A DNA stretch of 43,142 nt from Planctomycetales bacterium (GTDB lineage Bacteria; Planctomycetota; Planctomycetia; Pirellulales; Pirellulaceae): positions 1-43,142 of the forward strand of contig JAGQPF010000367.1 in the NCBI GenBank assembly GCA_020426845.1, read 5' to 3'. This document shows positions 23,630 through 31,882 of the stretch, piece after piece. Under the pieces are notes generated by a model. That model did not search any database. It had not been told where the DNA came from and saw only the letters and a program-made list of their open reading frames with translations. Position 1 is the first letter of the stretch. Every line of letters begins with the position of its first letter. Position numbers and translations under genes: made by a program.

Positions 23630-26488
23630 ATGATCCAGTCGTCTCTTCCCCCCGAGGACTCCGGCGGCATCTCCGAGGACTCCGGCGAGGTGATTCGGAT
23701 CCGTGGCGCTCGCGTCAATAATCTCAAGAATGTCGACCTGGACATTCCCCGTGGCAAGTTGGTTGTGATGACCGGTGTCAGCGGCTCGGGCAAGAGCAGC
23801 CTGGCGTTTGAGACCCTGTATGCCGAGGGCCAGCGGCAGTACATCGAAAGTTTGTCGGTCTACGCACGGCAGTATATTCGGCAGATGGAGCGGCCGGATG
23901 TCGATCTCATCGACGGTCTCCAGCCGACGGTCTGCATTGACCAGCGGCCCGGCGCTCGCAATCCGCGCAGCACGGTGGCGACGGTCACCGAGATTTACGA
24001 CTACTTGCGATTGCTGATTTCGCGGCTGGGTGACGCGTATTGTTATCGATGCGGCGAGCCGATTCGGCAGCAATCGCCGGAGGAGATCAATGATCGGCTG
24101 ATGCGAATGCCGGAGGGCACCAAGGCGATGATCATGGCGCCATTGGTCCGAGGACGCCGCGGCCAGCATCGCGAGCTGCTTGAGCAGATCCGCAAGGCGG
24201 GGCTGGTCCGCGCGAGAATCGACGGCGAGGTGTTTGACATCGAGCACTTCCCCGAGCTCGACGCCCGCAAGACACATGACATCGAAGCGATCGTGGACCG
24301 CGTTATGATTCGCGAGTCGGTGCGTGATCGCGTCGAGGAGTCCGTGCGGTTGGCGCTGAAGTTCGGCGAAGGACGCATGGTGGTTTGCTATCTGGATGTC
24401 AACGACACCACCGACGATCGACCGCAAGGCTGTTGGAAAGATGCCCTGTTCAGCTCCTTGCACGCCTGCCCGAAGTGCGAGTTGAGCTTCGAGGAGCTGG
24501 AGCCGCGCACGTTCAGCTTCAACAGCCCCTATGGCGCCTGCCGCGAGTGCGACGGTCTTGGGGTTCGCGAGCAGTTCGATCCGGAGGCGGTGATCGGCGA
24601 CATGGAGTTGTCGATTGATGGCGGCGCTCTGGCGCCCTACCAGAACCTGAGCGGCACAGCCGACAAGCGACTGCGGGAGGAGCTGGAGCCGTTCTTTCAG
24701 TCGCATCGATCGTTGGACTGGTCGACTCCGCTGAAGGACTACAAGCCGGCCCAGTTCGAGAAACTGCTGCACGGCGGCGGAAAGTTTCCCGGCCTGCTGC
24801 TGGTGATGGAGAAAGAGTATGCGACGACGACTCGTCAGTCGCGGCAGGAGCAGCTGGAGTTGTATCGCGACCGGGTTGTCTGCCGCGGCTGCGATGGCTC
24901 GCGGCTGCGGCCCGAGGCGCTGAGCGTGCGGCTTGGCGACATGGCGATTCATGAAATCACGCGGCTGGACGTCGCCACGGCGCTGACCTTCTTCGAGTCG
25001 TTGAGCTTTAGCGAGGAGAATCAGCCGATCGCGAACCCGATTCTGGAGGAGATCTGCCAGCGACTGAAATTCCTCAAGAAGGTGGGCGCCGATTATCTGA
25101 CACTCGATCGCAACGCCGACACGCTCAGCGGCGGCGAGCTGCAGCGCGTGCGGCTGGCGACCAGCATCGGCTCGGCGCTGGTTGGCGTCTGCTATGTGCT
25201 CGACGAGCCCTCGATCGGGCTGCACCAGCGGGACAACGATCGCCTGATCGCCTCGCTCCGCGAGCTGCAGCAGCTGGGCAACACGGTGCTGGTGGTCGAG
25301 CACGACGAAGCGATGATGCGGGCCGCGGATGTGTTGATCGACATTGGACCCGAGGCGGGCGAGCGCGGCGGTCGCGTCGTCGCTCACGGCACGCCCGAAC
25401 AGGTCGCCGACCATTCCGACGCGCTCACTTCGCGATATCTGTCACATCGTTTGCAAATCGAGGTGCCTCCGCAACGGCGTAAGATCGCCAAGAGTCGCTC
25501 ACTGACGCTGATGGGGGCGTCGCTCAACAACCTGAAGGAAGTGGAAGTCCGCTTTCCGCTCGGCGCGCTGGTCTGCGTGACCGGCGTCAGCGGTTCGGGG
25601 AAAAGCTCGCTGGTGAACGAGACGCTGGCCCGCGCGTTGCGGCGACGCGTGGATGGATCCGGTCCGAAGCCCGGCCCGCACACCGGACTGCGCGGAGTCT
25701 CGCAGATCGACAAAGTCGTCGAGATCGACCAGTCGCCGATCGGGCGCACGCCGCGGAGCAACCCCGTGACTTATACGGGCGCGTTCGACGAGATCCGCAA
25801 GGTGTTCGCCAACACGCGCGACGCCAAGCAGCGCGGCTACAAGGCCAGCCGCTTTTCGTTCAACGTCAAAGGCGGCCGCTGCGAGGAGTGTCTTGGGCAG
25901 GGGCTGAAGAAGATCGAGATGAACTTCCTGGCGGACTTGTATGTGGAGTGCGACGCCTGCCGCGGCGCCCGCTTCAATCGACAGACGCTGCGAGTCAAGT
26001 ATCGCGGCAAGTCGATCGCGGAGGTGCTGGCGATGTCGATCGCAGAAGCCTGCGAGTTCTTCGAAAACTTCCCGCAGATTCACCGGCAACTCGATTCGCT
26101 GCGAGCCGTCGGGCTAGGCTACCTCCCGCTGGGCCAGCCTTCGACAACGTTGTCGGGCGGCGAGGCTCAGCGAATCAAGCTCGCGGCACAGCTGGCCCGA
26201 GTCGACACGGGTCAAACCGTGTACTTGCTGGATGAGCCGACCACGGGACTTCACTTCCACGACATTCAGTGCTTGCTGAACGTGCTTCACCAGCTTGTCG
26301 ATCGCGGCAACTCGGTGATCGTCATCGAGCACAATCTCGACGTCGTCAAATCGGCCGACTGGGTGATCGACATGGGCCCGGAGGGCGGCGCCGGCGGCGG
26401 TTGGGTGCTCGCCGAAGGCACACCCGAGGAGATTGCCGCTGCGCCCGAAAGCCACACCGGCCGCTTCCTGAAAGAGCTATTGGCTTAG
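23630..26488 (+). CDS. uvrA: Excinuclease ABC subunit A
   Basis: Damage-recognition ATPase of nucleotide excision repair. 952 residues, normal length. First Walker A GVSGSGKSSLAF (49-60), first zinc finger CPKC...CREC (about 282-306), signature LSGGELQRVRLA, Walker B VLDEPSIGLHQ; second Walker A GVSGSGKSSLVN, second zinc finger CEEC...CDAC, signature LSGGEAQRIKLA, Walker B LLDEPTTGLHF. ATG 23630 has AGGAG about 6 bp upstream. The reading frame stays open for 381 codons upstream, antisense to dgt, but that part resembles no UvrA. Convergent with the TonB receptor gene, only 17 bp apart. Confidence 0.97.
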   Translation: MIQSSLPPEDSGGISEDSGEVIRIRGARVNNLKNVDLDIPRGKLVVMTGVSGSGKSSLAFETLYAEGQRQYIESLSVYARQYIRQMERPDVDLIDGLQPTVCIDQRPGARNPRSTVATVTEIYDYLRLLISRLGDAYCYRCGEPIRQQSPEEINDRLMRMPEGTKAMIMAPLVRGRRGQHRELLEQIRKAGLVRARIDGEVFDIEHFPELDARKTHDIEAIVDRVMIRESVRDRVEESVRLALKFGEGRMVVCYLDVNDTTDDRPQGCWKDALFSSLHACPKCELSFEELEPRTFSFNSPYGACRECDGLGVREQFDPEAVIGDMELSIDGGALAPYQNLSGTADKRLREELEPFFQSHRSLDWSTPLKDYKPAQFEKLLHGGGKFPGLLLVMEKEYATTTRQSRQEQLELYRDRVVCRGCDGSRLRPEALSVRLGDMAIHEITRLDVATALTFFESLSFSEENQPIANPILEEICQRLKFLKKVGADYLTLDRNADTLSGGELQRVRLATSIGSALVGVCYVLDEPSIGLHQRDNDRLIASLRELQQLGNTVLVVEHDEAMMRAADVLIDIGPEAGERGGRVVAHGTPEQVADHSDALTSRYLSHRLQIEVPPQRRKIAKSRSLTLMGASLNNLKEVEVRFPLGALVCVTGVSGSGKSSLVNETLARALRRRVDGSGPKPGPHTGLRGVSQIDKVVEIDQSPIGRTPRSNPVTYTGAFDEIRKVFANTRDAKQRGYKASRFSFNVKGGRCEECLGQGLKKIEMNFLADLYVECDACRGARFNRQTLRVKYRGKSIAEVLAMSIAEACEFFENFPQIHRQLDSLRAVGLGYLPLGQPSTTLSGGEAQRIKLAAQLARVDTGQTVYLLDEPTTGLHFHDIQCLLNVLHQLVDRGNSVIVIEHNLDVVKSADWVIDMGPEGGAGGGWVLAEGTPEEIAAAPESHTGRFLKELLA

Positions 26489-26505
26489 TTGGCTTAGCAG
26501 CTTGC

Positions 26506-28854
26506 CTAGCGGGTGATTTCGTAGGACACGATGGCGGAGAAGCCCGGCCCGTCGACGCCGCTGCCGTGGACGCGATACGCCTTGTCAAGCAGGTTCTCGA
26601 GGTTCAGGCTGACGCGCTGCCACTCGTTGATCTGCTTGCCCAGCCGCAGGTTGAACGTGGCGAAGCCCGGAGTGCCCGTGTTGGGAATCCGCGAGTCCGT
26701 CAGGTCCTGTGAGTTGAGGCGATCCTGGCGGCCGGACATCCACGCATAGAAGTCGGCGTAGTTGCCGCAGGGGTCTCGCCAACGCGTGCCGAGCACACCC
26801 TGCGTGGGCGGAATCCGGCTCAGCGGCTCGTTGTTGACGATGTCGTCGCCAAGGTAGTAAGAGAGGTTCCCGTAGAGCTCCCAGTTGCCGCCCGCTTCGA
26901 CGGCGCCGCCCAGCTCGAAGCCGTTGACGCGCGCGTCGCGATTCGTTCGCGAGAACAATGTCGTGCCGGCGCCGCCCGCCGCCGTCGTGCGGAGGATCAT
27001 GTCCTCAATGTCGGTCCAGAAGTAGTACACCTGCCCTCGCATCAGCCGCGACTCGGTCTTGAAGCCGACGTCGTAGGAGATGCTCTTCTCGGGACGGAGG
27101 TTGACGCTCGGCGTGTCCGCCGCGTTCTGCTGCACGTTTTCGTTCGTGGCGGCCAGGTCGTCGAGATTCGGCGCCCGAAAGCCCTCGGCCACCGAGGCCG
27201 CCAGCTGCAGACCCGGCAGCAGCTCGTAAGTCAGACCGCTGCTGGCCGACCAATTGTCGAAGTCCGGCGAGATGCGAATCGGCGTGTCCACCGGAGCGGT
27301 GTTGGGATCGTTGTCGTCATCGACACCGATCACGGGCGTGGCCGCCGCATAGACATGCGTGTAACGCACGCCGGCCTGGCCCGACAGCCGCGGCGTCAGA
27401 TCGACTTCCCATTGGCCATAGACGCCCGTCTGCGCGTAGACGCCGTCGTCCGGATAGGTGGGCGTCCGTGGCTCGACAAACAACCCGGTGGTCGCATTGT
27501 AGCGGTCCTTGACCGAGTCGACGCTGTCGTAGTTCATGTCCACGCCGTAAGTCAGTCGGCCGGCCGGCCCGAGGTCGGAGGACATCAGCAGATTGAGTCC
27601 GAACGAGTGGTTGTCCACCTCGCTTAGATCCTGGTTGGTGGAGTTCAATCGCTGATCGAAGACACCCTCTTTCTGGCGATGATAGGATGCCGTGAACATC
27701 ACGCGATCGAACCATTCGTCGAAGTCAATTCCCTGGTAGCGGACATAGGCAAGTGTCCGCTGCTGTGGGTCGAAGATGGTCAGCCGGCTCGGGAAGCGGT
27801 CGCTGCGCGCGACGTCCTCCTGGACGAAGTGCTGAAACGCGACCGTCAACATCGAACGCTCGTCCAGCAGATATTCGATCTTGCCATCGCCCGCCCAATG
27901 CGAGTACGAGGTCCAGGGCTGCCGGCCCAAATCTCCGCCGCGGTCGAGGTCATTGAAGTTGCCGTAGCCGCCGCCGCCGAACACCGCGACGTCCTGCGTC
28001 GAGCCCTCGTAATTGGCGCGCGTGTAGAAGCCGTTGTCGGCCGAGCTGTAACGGTTGACCCACGAGGCCTGCCCGCCGTAGGAAGTGAAGCGATTGCTGG
28101 CGCTGCGAGTCACGATGTTGATGGCGCCGCCGATTGCGTCGGAACCGTACAACACCGTCTGCGGGCCGCGCAAGACCTCGATCCTCTGCACCATGCCGGG
28201 ATCGATCGTGTTGAAGTACTGGTTCGGACCCGCGCGGAAGGTGGCGTTGTTCAGCCGAATGCCGTCCACCATGATCAACACTTGCTGTCCGGTGAGCCCG
28301 CGAATGAACGGCGCCGCGGCGCCGCGCTGCGTGCGTTGCACCAACACGCCGACCTCGCGCTGAATTGCGTCGAACATGTCGACCGGCGCGCGCTCGGTGA
28401 TCTGCTGCAGGTCGATGACCGAACGATGTGTGGGATCGTCAAACAGGCTCCGCGAAGAACGCAGGCCCCCGTCTAGTTGAATGCCGAAGTCCAGCAACGA
28501 CTCGCCCGACGGCCCCGGCCGATCGGCGTCCTCTCCCCAGTTCGCCGGATTCGATGGATCCGACAGGTTCGACGGGTCCCGGGCAAAACCGTCGTCGGGA
28601 AAGTCAAGGTTGTCGGGAAAGGGTGTCGAACGATTGGGACTCGAATCACCCGGCGTCGTGGCGCCGCCGCTGTTGGAGTCCACGGCGGGTTGCCGAGGCA
28701 CCACGGTTTCGGGAAGCGTGCCCTGCGGGGGTCTGCCTGGCGTTGACTCGGCCCTCGGTCCGTCCTGTGCTGAGGCGATGGCACACACCGTCGCGATCCA
28801 CAGGACAGACAGGCCTGTGAGATGCGACTGACGGATTGCGCGGTGCCGAGCCAT
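26506..28854 (-). CDS. TonB-dependent outer-membrane receptor
   Basis: 782 residues from ATG 28854; GTG 28935 is an alternative. Signal peptide 1-29 (...CAIASA). Then a Pro/Ser/Asp-rich disordered segment (30-140) and a plug domain (about 155-275: PFIRGLTGQQVLIMVDGIRL, IDPGMVQRIEVLRGPQTVLY, GSDAIGGAINIVTR). The rest is a 22-stranded-type barrel ending NLENLLDKAYRVHGSGVDGP, typical of BtuB/haem-type receptors, and closing on SYEITR. No STN signalling domain precedes the plug. The cargo is probably a metal complex such as haem, cobalamin or a siderophore. No cobalamin riboswitch found upstream. Divergent from an ECF sigma/anti-sigma pair. Confidence 0.93.
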   Translation of the reverse strand: MARHRAIRQSHLTGLSVLWIATVCAIASAQDGPRAESTPGRPPQGTLPETVVPRQPAVDSNSGGATTPGDSSPNRSTPFPDNLDFPDDGFARDPSNLSDPSNPANWGEDADRPGPSGESLLDFGIQLDGGLRSSRSLFDDPTHRSVIDLQQITERAPVDMFDAIQREVGVLVQRTQRGAAAPFIRGLTGQQVLIMVDGIRLNNATFRAGPNQYFNTIDPGMVQRIEVLRGPQTVLYGSDAIGGAINIVTRSASNRFTSYGGQASWVNRYSSADNGFYTRANYEGSTQDVAVFGGGGYGNFNDLDRGGDLGRQPWTSYSHWAGDGKIEYLLDERSMLTVAFQHFVQEDVARSDRFPSRLTIFDPQQRTLAYVRYQGIDFDEWFDRVMFTASYHRQKEGVFDQRLNSTNQDLSEVDNHSFGLNLLMSSDLGPAGRLTYGVDMNYDSVDSVKDRYNATTGLFVEPRTPTYPDDGVYAQTGVYGQWEVDLTPRLSGQAGVRYTHVYAAATPVIGVDDDNDPNTAPVDTPIRISPDFDNWSASSGLTYELLPGLQLAASVAEGFRAPNLDDLAATNENVQQNAADTPSVNLRPEKSISYDVGFKTESRLMRGQVYYFWTDIEDMILRTTAAGGAGTTLFSRTNRDARVNGFELGGAVEAGGNWELYGNLSYYLGDDIVNNEPLSRIPPTQGVLGTRWRDPCGNYADFYAWMSGRQDRLNSQDLTDSRIPNTGTPGFATFNLRLGKQINEWQRVSLNLENLLDKAYRVHGSGVDGPGFSAIVSYEITR

Positions 28855-28874
28855 AACAACGCTACTTGGGGCCG

Positions 28875-28884
28875 AAGGAGGTGA
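28875..28884 (+). other. Perfect Shine-Dalgarno complement opposite the receptor leader
   Basis: AAGGAGGTGA on the plus strand; hence the receptor mRNA carries TCACCTCCTT, the same as the 3' tail of 16S rRNA, about 20 nt before its ATG. On the plus strand a 22-codon frame from ATG 28910 with its own AGGAG follows, but its reality is doubtful. Confidence 0.35.
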
Positions 28885-29162
28885 GTTACCGGTTAGGAGT
28901 CCGGGTACGATGCTCCCGGGCTGTTCCTTGGTCACGTCAAATATCGACCTTGCGGATTGTGTCGTTGAGGCAAATTGAGAAAACTTTGCGGATTAGTCGG
29001 CCGGGCCGTGCTGCGCTGGCAGAAAAATTGCAACGCGTCAGCCCACTTTGCGTCAAAGTCGTGTGCTACAACGGGTTGCAACGTGCATCGGATCGCGATT
29101 ACCCCTGTTGCCTTGTCCCCCTAAATGGCCGAATGGTCAGCTTGTGGGTGTGTATTGGCATT

Positions 29163-29179
29163 GCGGGCTGGCAGCCTGC
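29163..29179. repeat. Family A repeat in the receptor/sigma divergent gap
   Basis: GCGGGCTGGCAGCCTGC, followed by ACTACGAC. One of the few family A copies not in a convergent gap. A TATAGT at 29229-29234 is a weak -10 candidate for the sigma gene. The rest of 28855-29271 shows nothing recognisable. Confidence 0.8.
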
Positions 29180-29271
29180 ACTACGACAATTGAGAGGATT
29201 GTGCTGACCCTTCTGGCGGCTCCGGCGCTATAGTATTGGGATTGGACAGTCCTGCCCTCGAGTCGAAGGCT

Positions 29272-29871
29272 ATGACCACCGACGGCCAGATCATTGCCGA
29301 CGTGCTTGCCGGTGCGCGCGAGCGTTTCGAGGAGATCGTGCGCCGATATCAGCTCCCCTTGTCGCGCGTGGCCGAGAGTCGGCTGGGGCGGCAAGATTGG
29401 GCCGAGGAGGCCGTGCAGGAGACGTTCTACTGGGCCTTCAAGTCGCTCCACACCTACGATTCTCAGTACAGCTTCCGCACTTGGTTGTGGACGATCCTGC
29501 TCAATCAATGTCGCCGCAGCTACCAGCGGATGCAGCGGCGGCGTCTGGAGTCGGCCCCGGATGAGTTGCTTTCGGCCCAGGAGGCGGCGCCAGCGGAGAC
29601 CCCGTTGGCTCGGATGCTGACACAAGAGAGTCACGCGTTGCTACACGCCGGGTTGCGGCAATTGCCCGATGCGCAGGCGGACGCTGTGCGACTGCGGTTC
29701 TTCGGCGGACTGAAGTTTCGCGAGATCGCCGATGCGATGGACTGCGGGTTGTCGACGGCGAAGTGCCGAGTGCGGCTCGGCCTGACACAGCTGTCCGCGT
29801 GGATTCGCGAGCATGCTCCTCACGAGGCGGACGGCGCCGCGACGCTTGACGATACGCTGCCGGGAGTTTGA
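29272..29871 (+). CDS. ECF-type RNA polymerase sigma factor
   Basis: 199 residues from ATG 29272. Sigma region 2 at about 15-85 (FEEIVRRYQLPLSRVAESRL, AEEAVQETFYWAFKSLHTYD, SFRTWLWTILLNQCRRSYQR) and sigma region 4 at about 125-180 (LPDAQADAVRLRFFGGLKFR, EIADAMDCGLSTAKCRVRLG). No region 3, so ECF. Directs RNA polymerase to a small regulon. Four bp separate its stop from the start of the zinc-finger membrane protein, the usual sigma/anti-sigma order. The divergent neighbour is a TonB receptor, so the pair probably controls outer-membrane uptake, as FecI does for FecA. Confidence 0.93.
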   Translation: MTTDGQIIADVLAGARERFEEIVRRYQLPLSRVAESRLGRQDWAEEAVQETFYWAFKSLHTYDSQYSFRTWLWTILLNQCRRSYQRMQRRRLESAPDELLSAQEAAPAETPLARMLTQESHALLHAGLRQLPDAQADAVRLRFFGGLKFREIADAMDCGLSTAKCRVRLGLTQLSAWIREHAPHEADGAATLDDTLPGV

Positions 29872-29875
29872 TGGT

Positions 29876-30481
29876 ATGCACCGACTGATCACCTGCGACG
29901 ATGTCTTTGAAGTCCTGACGCGCGGCCGCTTCCCGACCGGGGACGCTTCCGACGCGGAGGTCGAGCTGCATCTTGCGGGTTGTCATGAATGCCGGCAGTT
30001 GGCCGAGGCCCTGCGGCCCGCCGTGGGGTTGCTCCACGAGGCGTTGTCCGACGAGGGCCTGCCGGCTTATGAGGGCAGTCGTGGCGAGCTGGCGCCGTGG
30101 CACCACATCGCTCCGGCCGTCGAGCCGGCGCCGAGCATCAAACGGCGATCTCCCGGCTCCGTCCGTCGCGCCACCGACTTCGCGGTTGCCCAGGCCGTGC
30201 GGCTCACGTGCGCCTGCCTGCTGATCGGCGTGATGATCGGCTTCGCCACGCTGTTTGGCTCGTTCGGCTCATCCTGGCGAAACGGCGGCGAAGGAGTTCG
30301 CGCTCAATTGATGTCGGCGCCGTTGCCCGAACTGTGTCGCGCCTCGCTGGTCAGCGCGCTGATGCCCGGCGCGCAGCGCAGCGACTGCTGCAGTCATTGC
30401 CACACCGCGGCGCTGCATGCTCGTCAGCAGGCGCCGATGACTCAACTGGTCTCCAACAGTTGTCGCGGCTGCCACGAGTAG
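29876..30481 (+). CDS. Membrane anti-sigma-like protein with zinc finger and two C-terminal CxxCH motifs
   Basis: 201 residues. N-terminal ZAS/zf-HC2 zinc finger: C7, H32, C36, C39 (HLAGCHEC), which in this family binds the sigma factor. A linker leads to one membrane helix (about 108-130, RLTCACLLIGVMIGFATLF). The C-terminal 70 residues, outside the cytoplasm by the positive-inside rule, contain C172-S-H-C175-H176 and C196-R-G-C199-H200, two exact CxxCH c-type haem attachment motifs, the last ending one residue before the stop. C171 adjoins the first. This combination would couple haem or redox state outside the membrane to sigma release. Haem binding is inferred from the motifs and from the correct compartment; zinc or disulfide use is the alternative. 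Four bp after the sigma gene. Confidence 0.8.
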   Translation: MHRLITCDDVFEVLTRGRFPTGDASDAEVELHLAGCHECRQLAEALRPAVGLLHEALSDEGLPAYEGSRGELAPWHHIAPAVEPAPSIKRRSPGSVRRATDFAVAQAVRLTCACLLIGVMIGFATLFGSFGSSWRNGGEGVRAQLMSAPLPELCRASLVSALMPGAQRSDCCSHCHTAALHARQQAPMTQLVSNSCRGCHE

Positions 30482-30514
30482 CTCCCCTCCCCTGCTCTGC
30501 AACGAGTGCGCGCG

Positions 30515-31477
30515 ATGCGATTGGCGACCACGCTGACGCCGATGACGGATGAGAATCTGCAGTTGGCTGCGCAGTGTGGCGTCACCGACTTGGTCGCTCG
30601 CTGCCCCGGAGACTCGCTGGAGTCGTTGCGTCTTCTCCAACAGCGGGCCGAACGTTTTGGCTTGAAGCTGGCGGTGATCGAAGGCAGCCTGCCAATCGAG
30701 CGGATTAAGCTGGGCGATGACGACGGCGCCGATGTGGCCGAGCTGCAGCGGCTGGTGCGCAACATGGGCGAGCTGGGCATAGAAATTCTCTGCTACAACT
30801 TCATGGCCGGCACCGACTGGGTCCGGACCCAGCTGGATGCTCCCGAACGCGGCGGCGCGAAGGTGACCGCATTTCGGCTCGCCGACGTGCAGGCCGCGGT
30901 GTCGTTGACCGATGACCATGGCGCACAAGCCGTGGACCAACGCGAAGTGCTCGCTGCCGATCTCTGGCGCCGACTCGAACAGCTGCTCGAGCAACTGTTG
31001 CCCGTTGCGGAGCGAGCGGGCGTGCTGTTGGCGATGCACCCGGACGATCCGCCGCTACCACAGCTGCTCGGCAAAGCGCGGATCATGTATAGCGTCGAGG
31101 CGTTTGAGCGGCTCGTGCGACTCGCGCCGAGCCGGCACAACGGCATCTGTTTCTGCCAAGGCACGTTCGCCGAGATGGGCGTCGACATTCCGGACGCCAT
31201 TGGCCGGCTGGGTCCGCACATTCACTACGTGCACTGTCGAGACGTGCGCGGCGTGGCCACGGATTTTGTCGAAACCTTTCACGACAACGGGCCCACGGAC
31301 ATGGTCGCCGCAATGCGAGCCTACCGCGATGTCGGGTACACGGGCCCGCTGCGCCCCGACCATGTGCCGCAGTACATCGGTGAGGAGGATGGCGAGCCCG
31401 GCTACACGATGCTCGGGCGGCTGTTCGCCTACGGCTACCTCCGTGGCTTGATCGATAGCACGGCGAGGCGCGGCTAA
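30515..31477 (+). CDS. Mannonate dehydratase-like TIM-barrel protein (UxuA family)
   Basis: 320 residues from ATG 30515; GTG 30506 would add three. UxuA hallmarks: CYNFMAGTDWVRTQ, LAMHPDDPPLPQLLGKARIM, FCQGTFAEMGVDIP, YVHCRDVRGVATDFVETFHD (Cys and His of the Fe2+/Mn2+ site), and RPDHVPQ near the C-terminus. UxuA dehydrates D-mannonate to 2-keto-3-deoxygluconate in hexuronate breakdown. It is shorter than E. coli UxuA (394), lacking its insertions, like many environmental members, so the substrate may be another sugar acid. 33 bp after the anti-sigma gene, possibly in the same operon. Confidence 0.88.
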   Translation: MRLATTLTPMTDENLQLAAQCGVTDLVARCPGDSLESLRLLQQRAERFGLKLAVIEGSLPIERIKLGDDDGADVAELQRLVRNMGELGIEILCYNFMAGTDWVRTQLDAPERGGAKVTAFRLADVQAAVSLTDDHGAQAVDQREVLAADLWRRLEQLLEQLLPVAERAGVLLAMHPDDPPLPQLLGKARIMYSVEAFERLVRLAPSRHNGICFCQGTFAEMGVDIPDAIGRLGPHIHYVHCRDVRGVATDFVETFHDNGPTDMVAAMRAYRDVGYTGPLRPDHVPQYIGEEDGEPGYTMLGRLFAYGYLRGLIDSTARRG

Positions 31478-31482
31478 CCGTA

Positions 31483-31785
31483 GCGCAGGCCACGAGCGCG
31501 TCCTCGCCCGTGCGTGGCGCGCATCCGCAAGGATCGTCCGTAGCATGGGCGCCCTCGCCCGTGCGTGGCGAGCATCCGCAAGGACCGTCCGTAGCTTGGG
31601 CGCCCTCGCCCGTGCGTGGCGAGCAGCCGCAAGGATCGTCCGTAGCATGGGCGTCCTCGCGCGTCCTCGCCCGTGCGTGGCGAACAGCCGCGTGGCACGA
31701 CACGCAAGCCAGGTGGGACGTGCCTTGGCCGGCGCAGTGGGGTTGCGCAGTCCTGCACGGGCGAGGGCGCCCATGCTACGCGCGA
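31483..31785. repeat. Family B array, about five direct units plus one inverted
   Basis: Units of the form CGTAGCATGGGCGYCCTCGC followed by CCGTGCGTGGCGARCAKCCG start near 31483, 31540, 31588 and 31639, the last with an internal duplication of GCGTCCTCGC. An inverted copy, GCACGGGCGAGGGCGCCCAT, lies at about 31756-31775. Period about 50-57 bp. Located in the 405-bp convergent gap between the mannonate dehydratase and the 31883-34084 gene. Confidence 0.9.
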
Positions 31786-31828
31786 AGCGTGCCTCGGCCG
31801 GCGCAGTTGTTTGTTTCCGGCCCCAGTT

Positions 31829-31880
31829 GCAGGCTGGCAGCCTGCACCACGACGACAGGCTGGCAGTTCTGCACCACGAC
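31829..31880. repeat. Family A repeat, one full and one decayed copy
   Basis: GCAGGCTGGCAGCCTGC at 31829-31845 followed by ACCACGAC, then ACAGGCTGGCAGTTCTGCAC with the same ACCACGAC flank. It ends at the stop codon of the minus-strand gene. Confidence 0.85.
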
Positions 31881-31882
31881 GC

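Noticed and set aside
23618..25414. A 598-codon open frame antisense to uvrA
   Set aside because: Shadow of uvrA; composition typical of reverse-complement high-GC coding sequence and no domain.
28910..28978. 22-codon plus-strand frame with AGGAG before it
   Set aside because: Very short, antisense to the receptor leader, ordinary composition; chance occurrence is likely.
28855..29271. Cobalamin riboswitch upstream of the TonB receptor
   Set aside because: No GCCACUG B12-box on the receptor strand.
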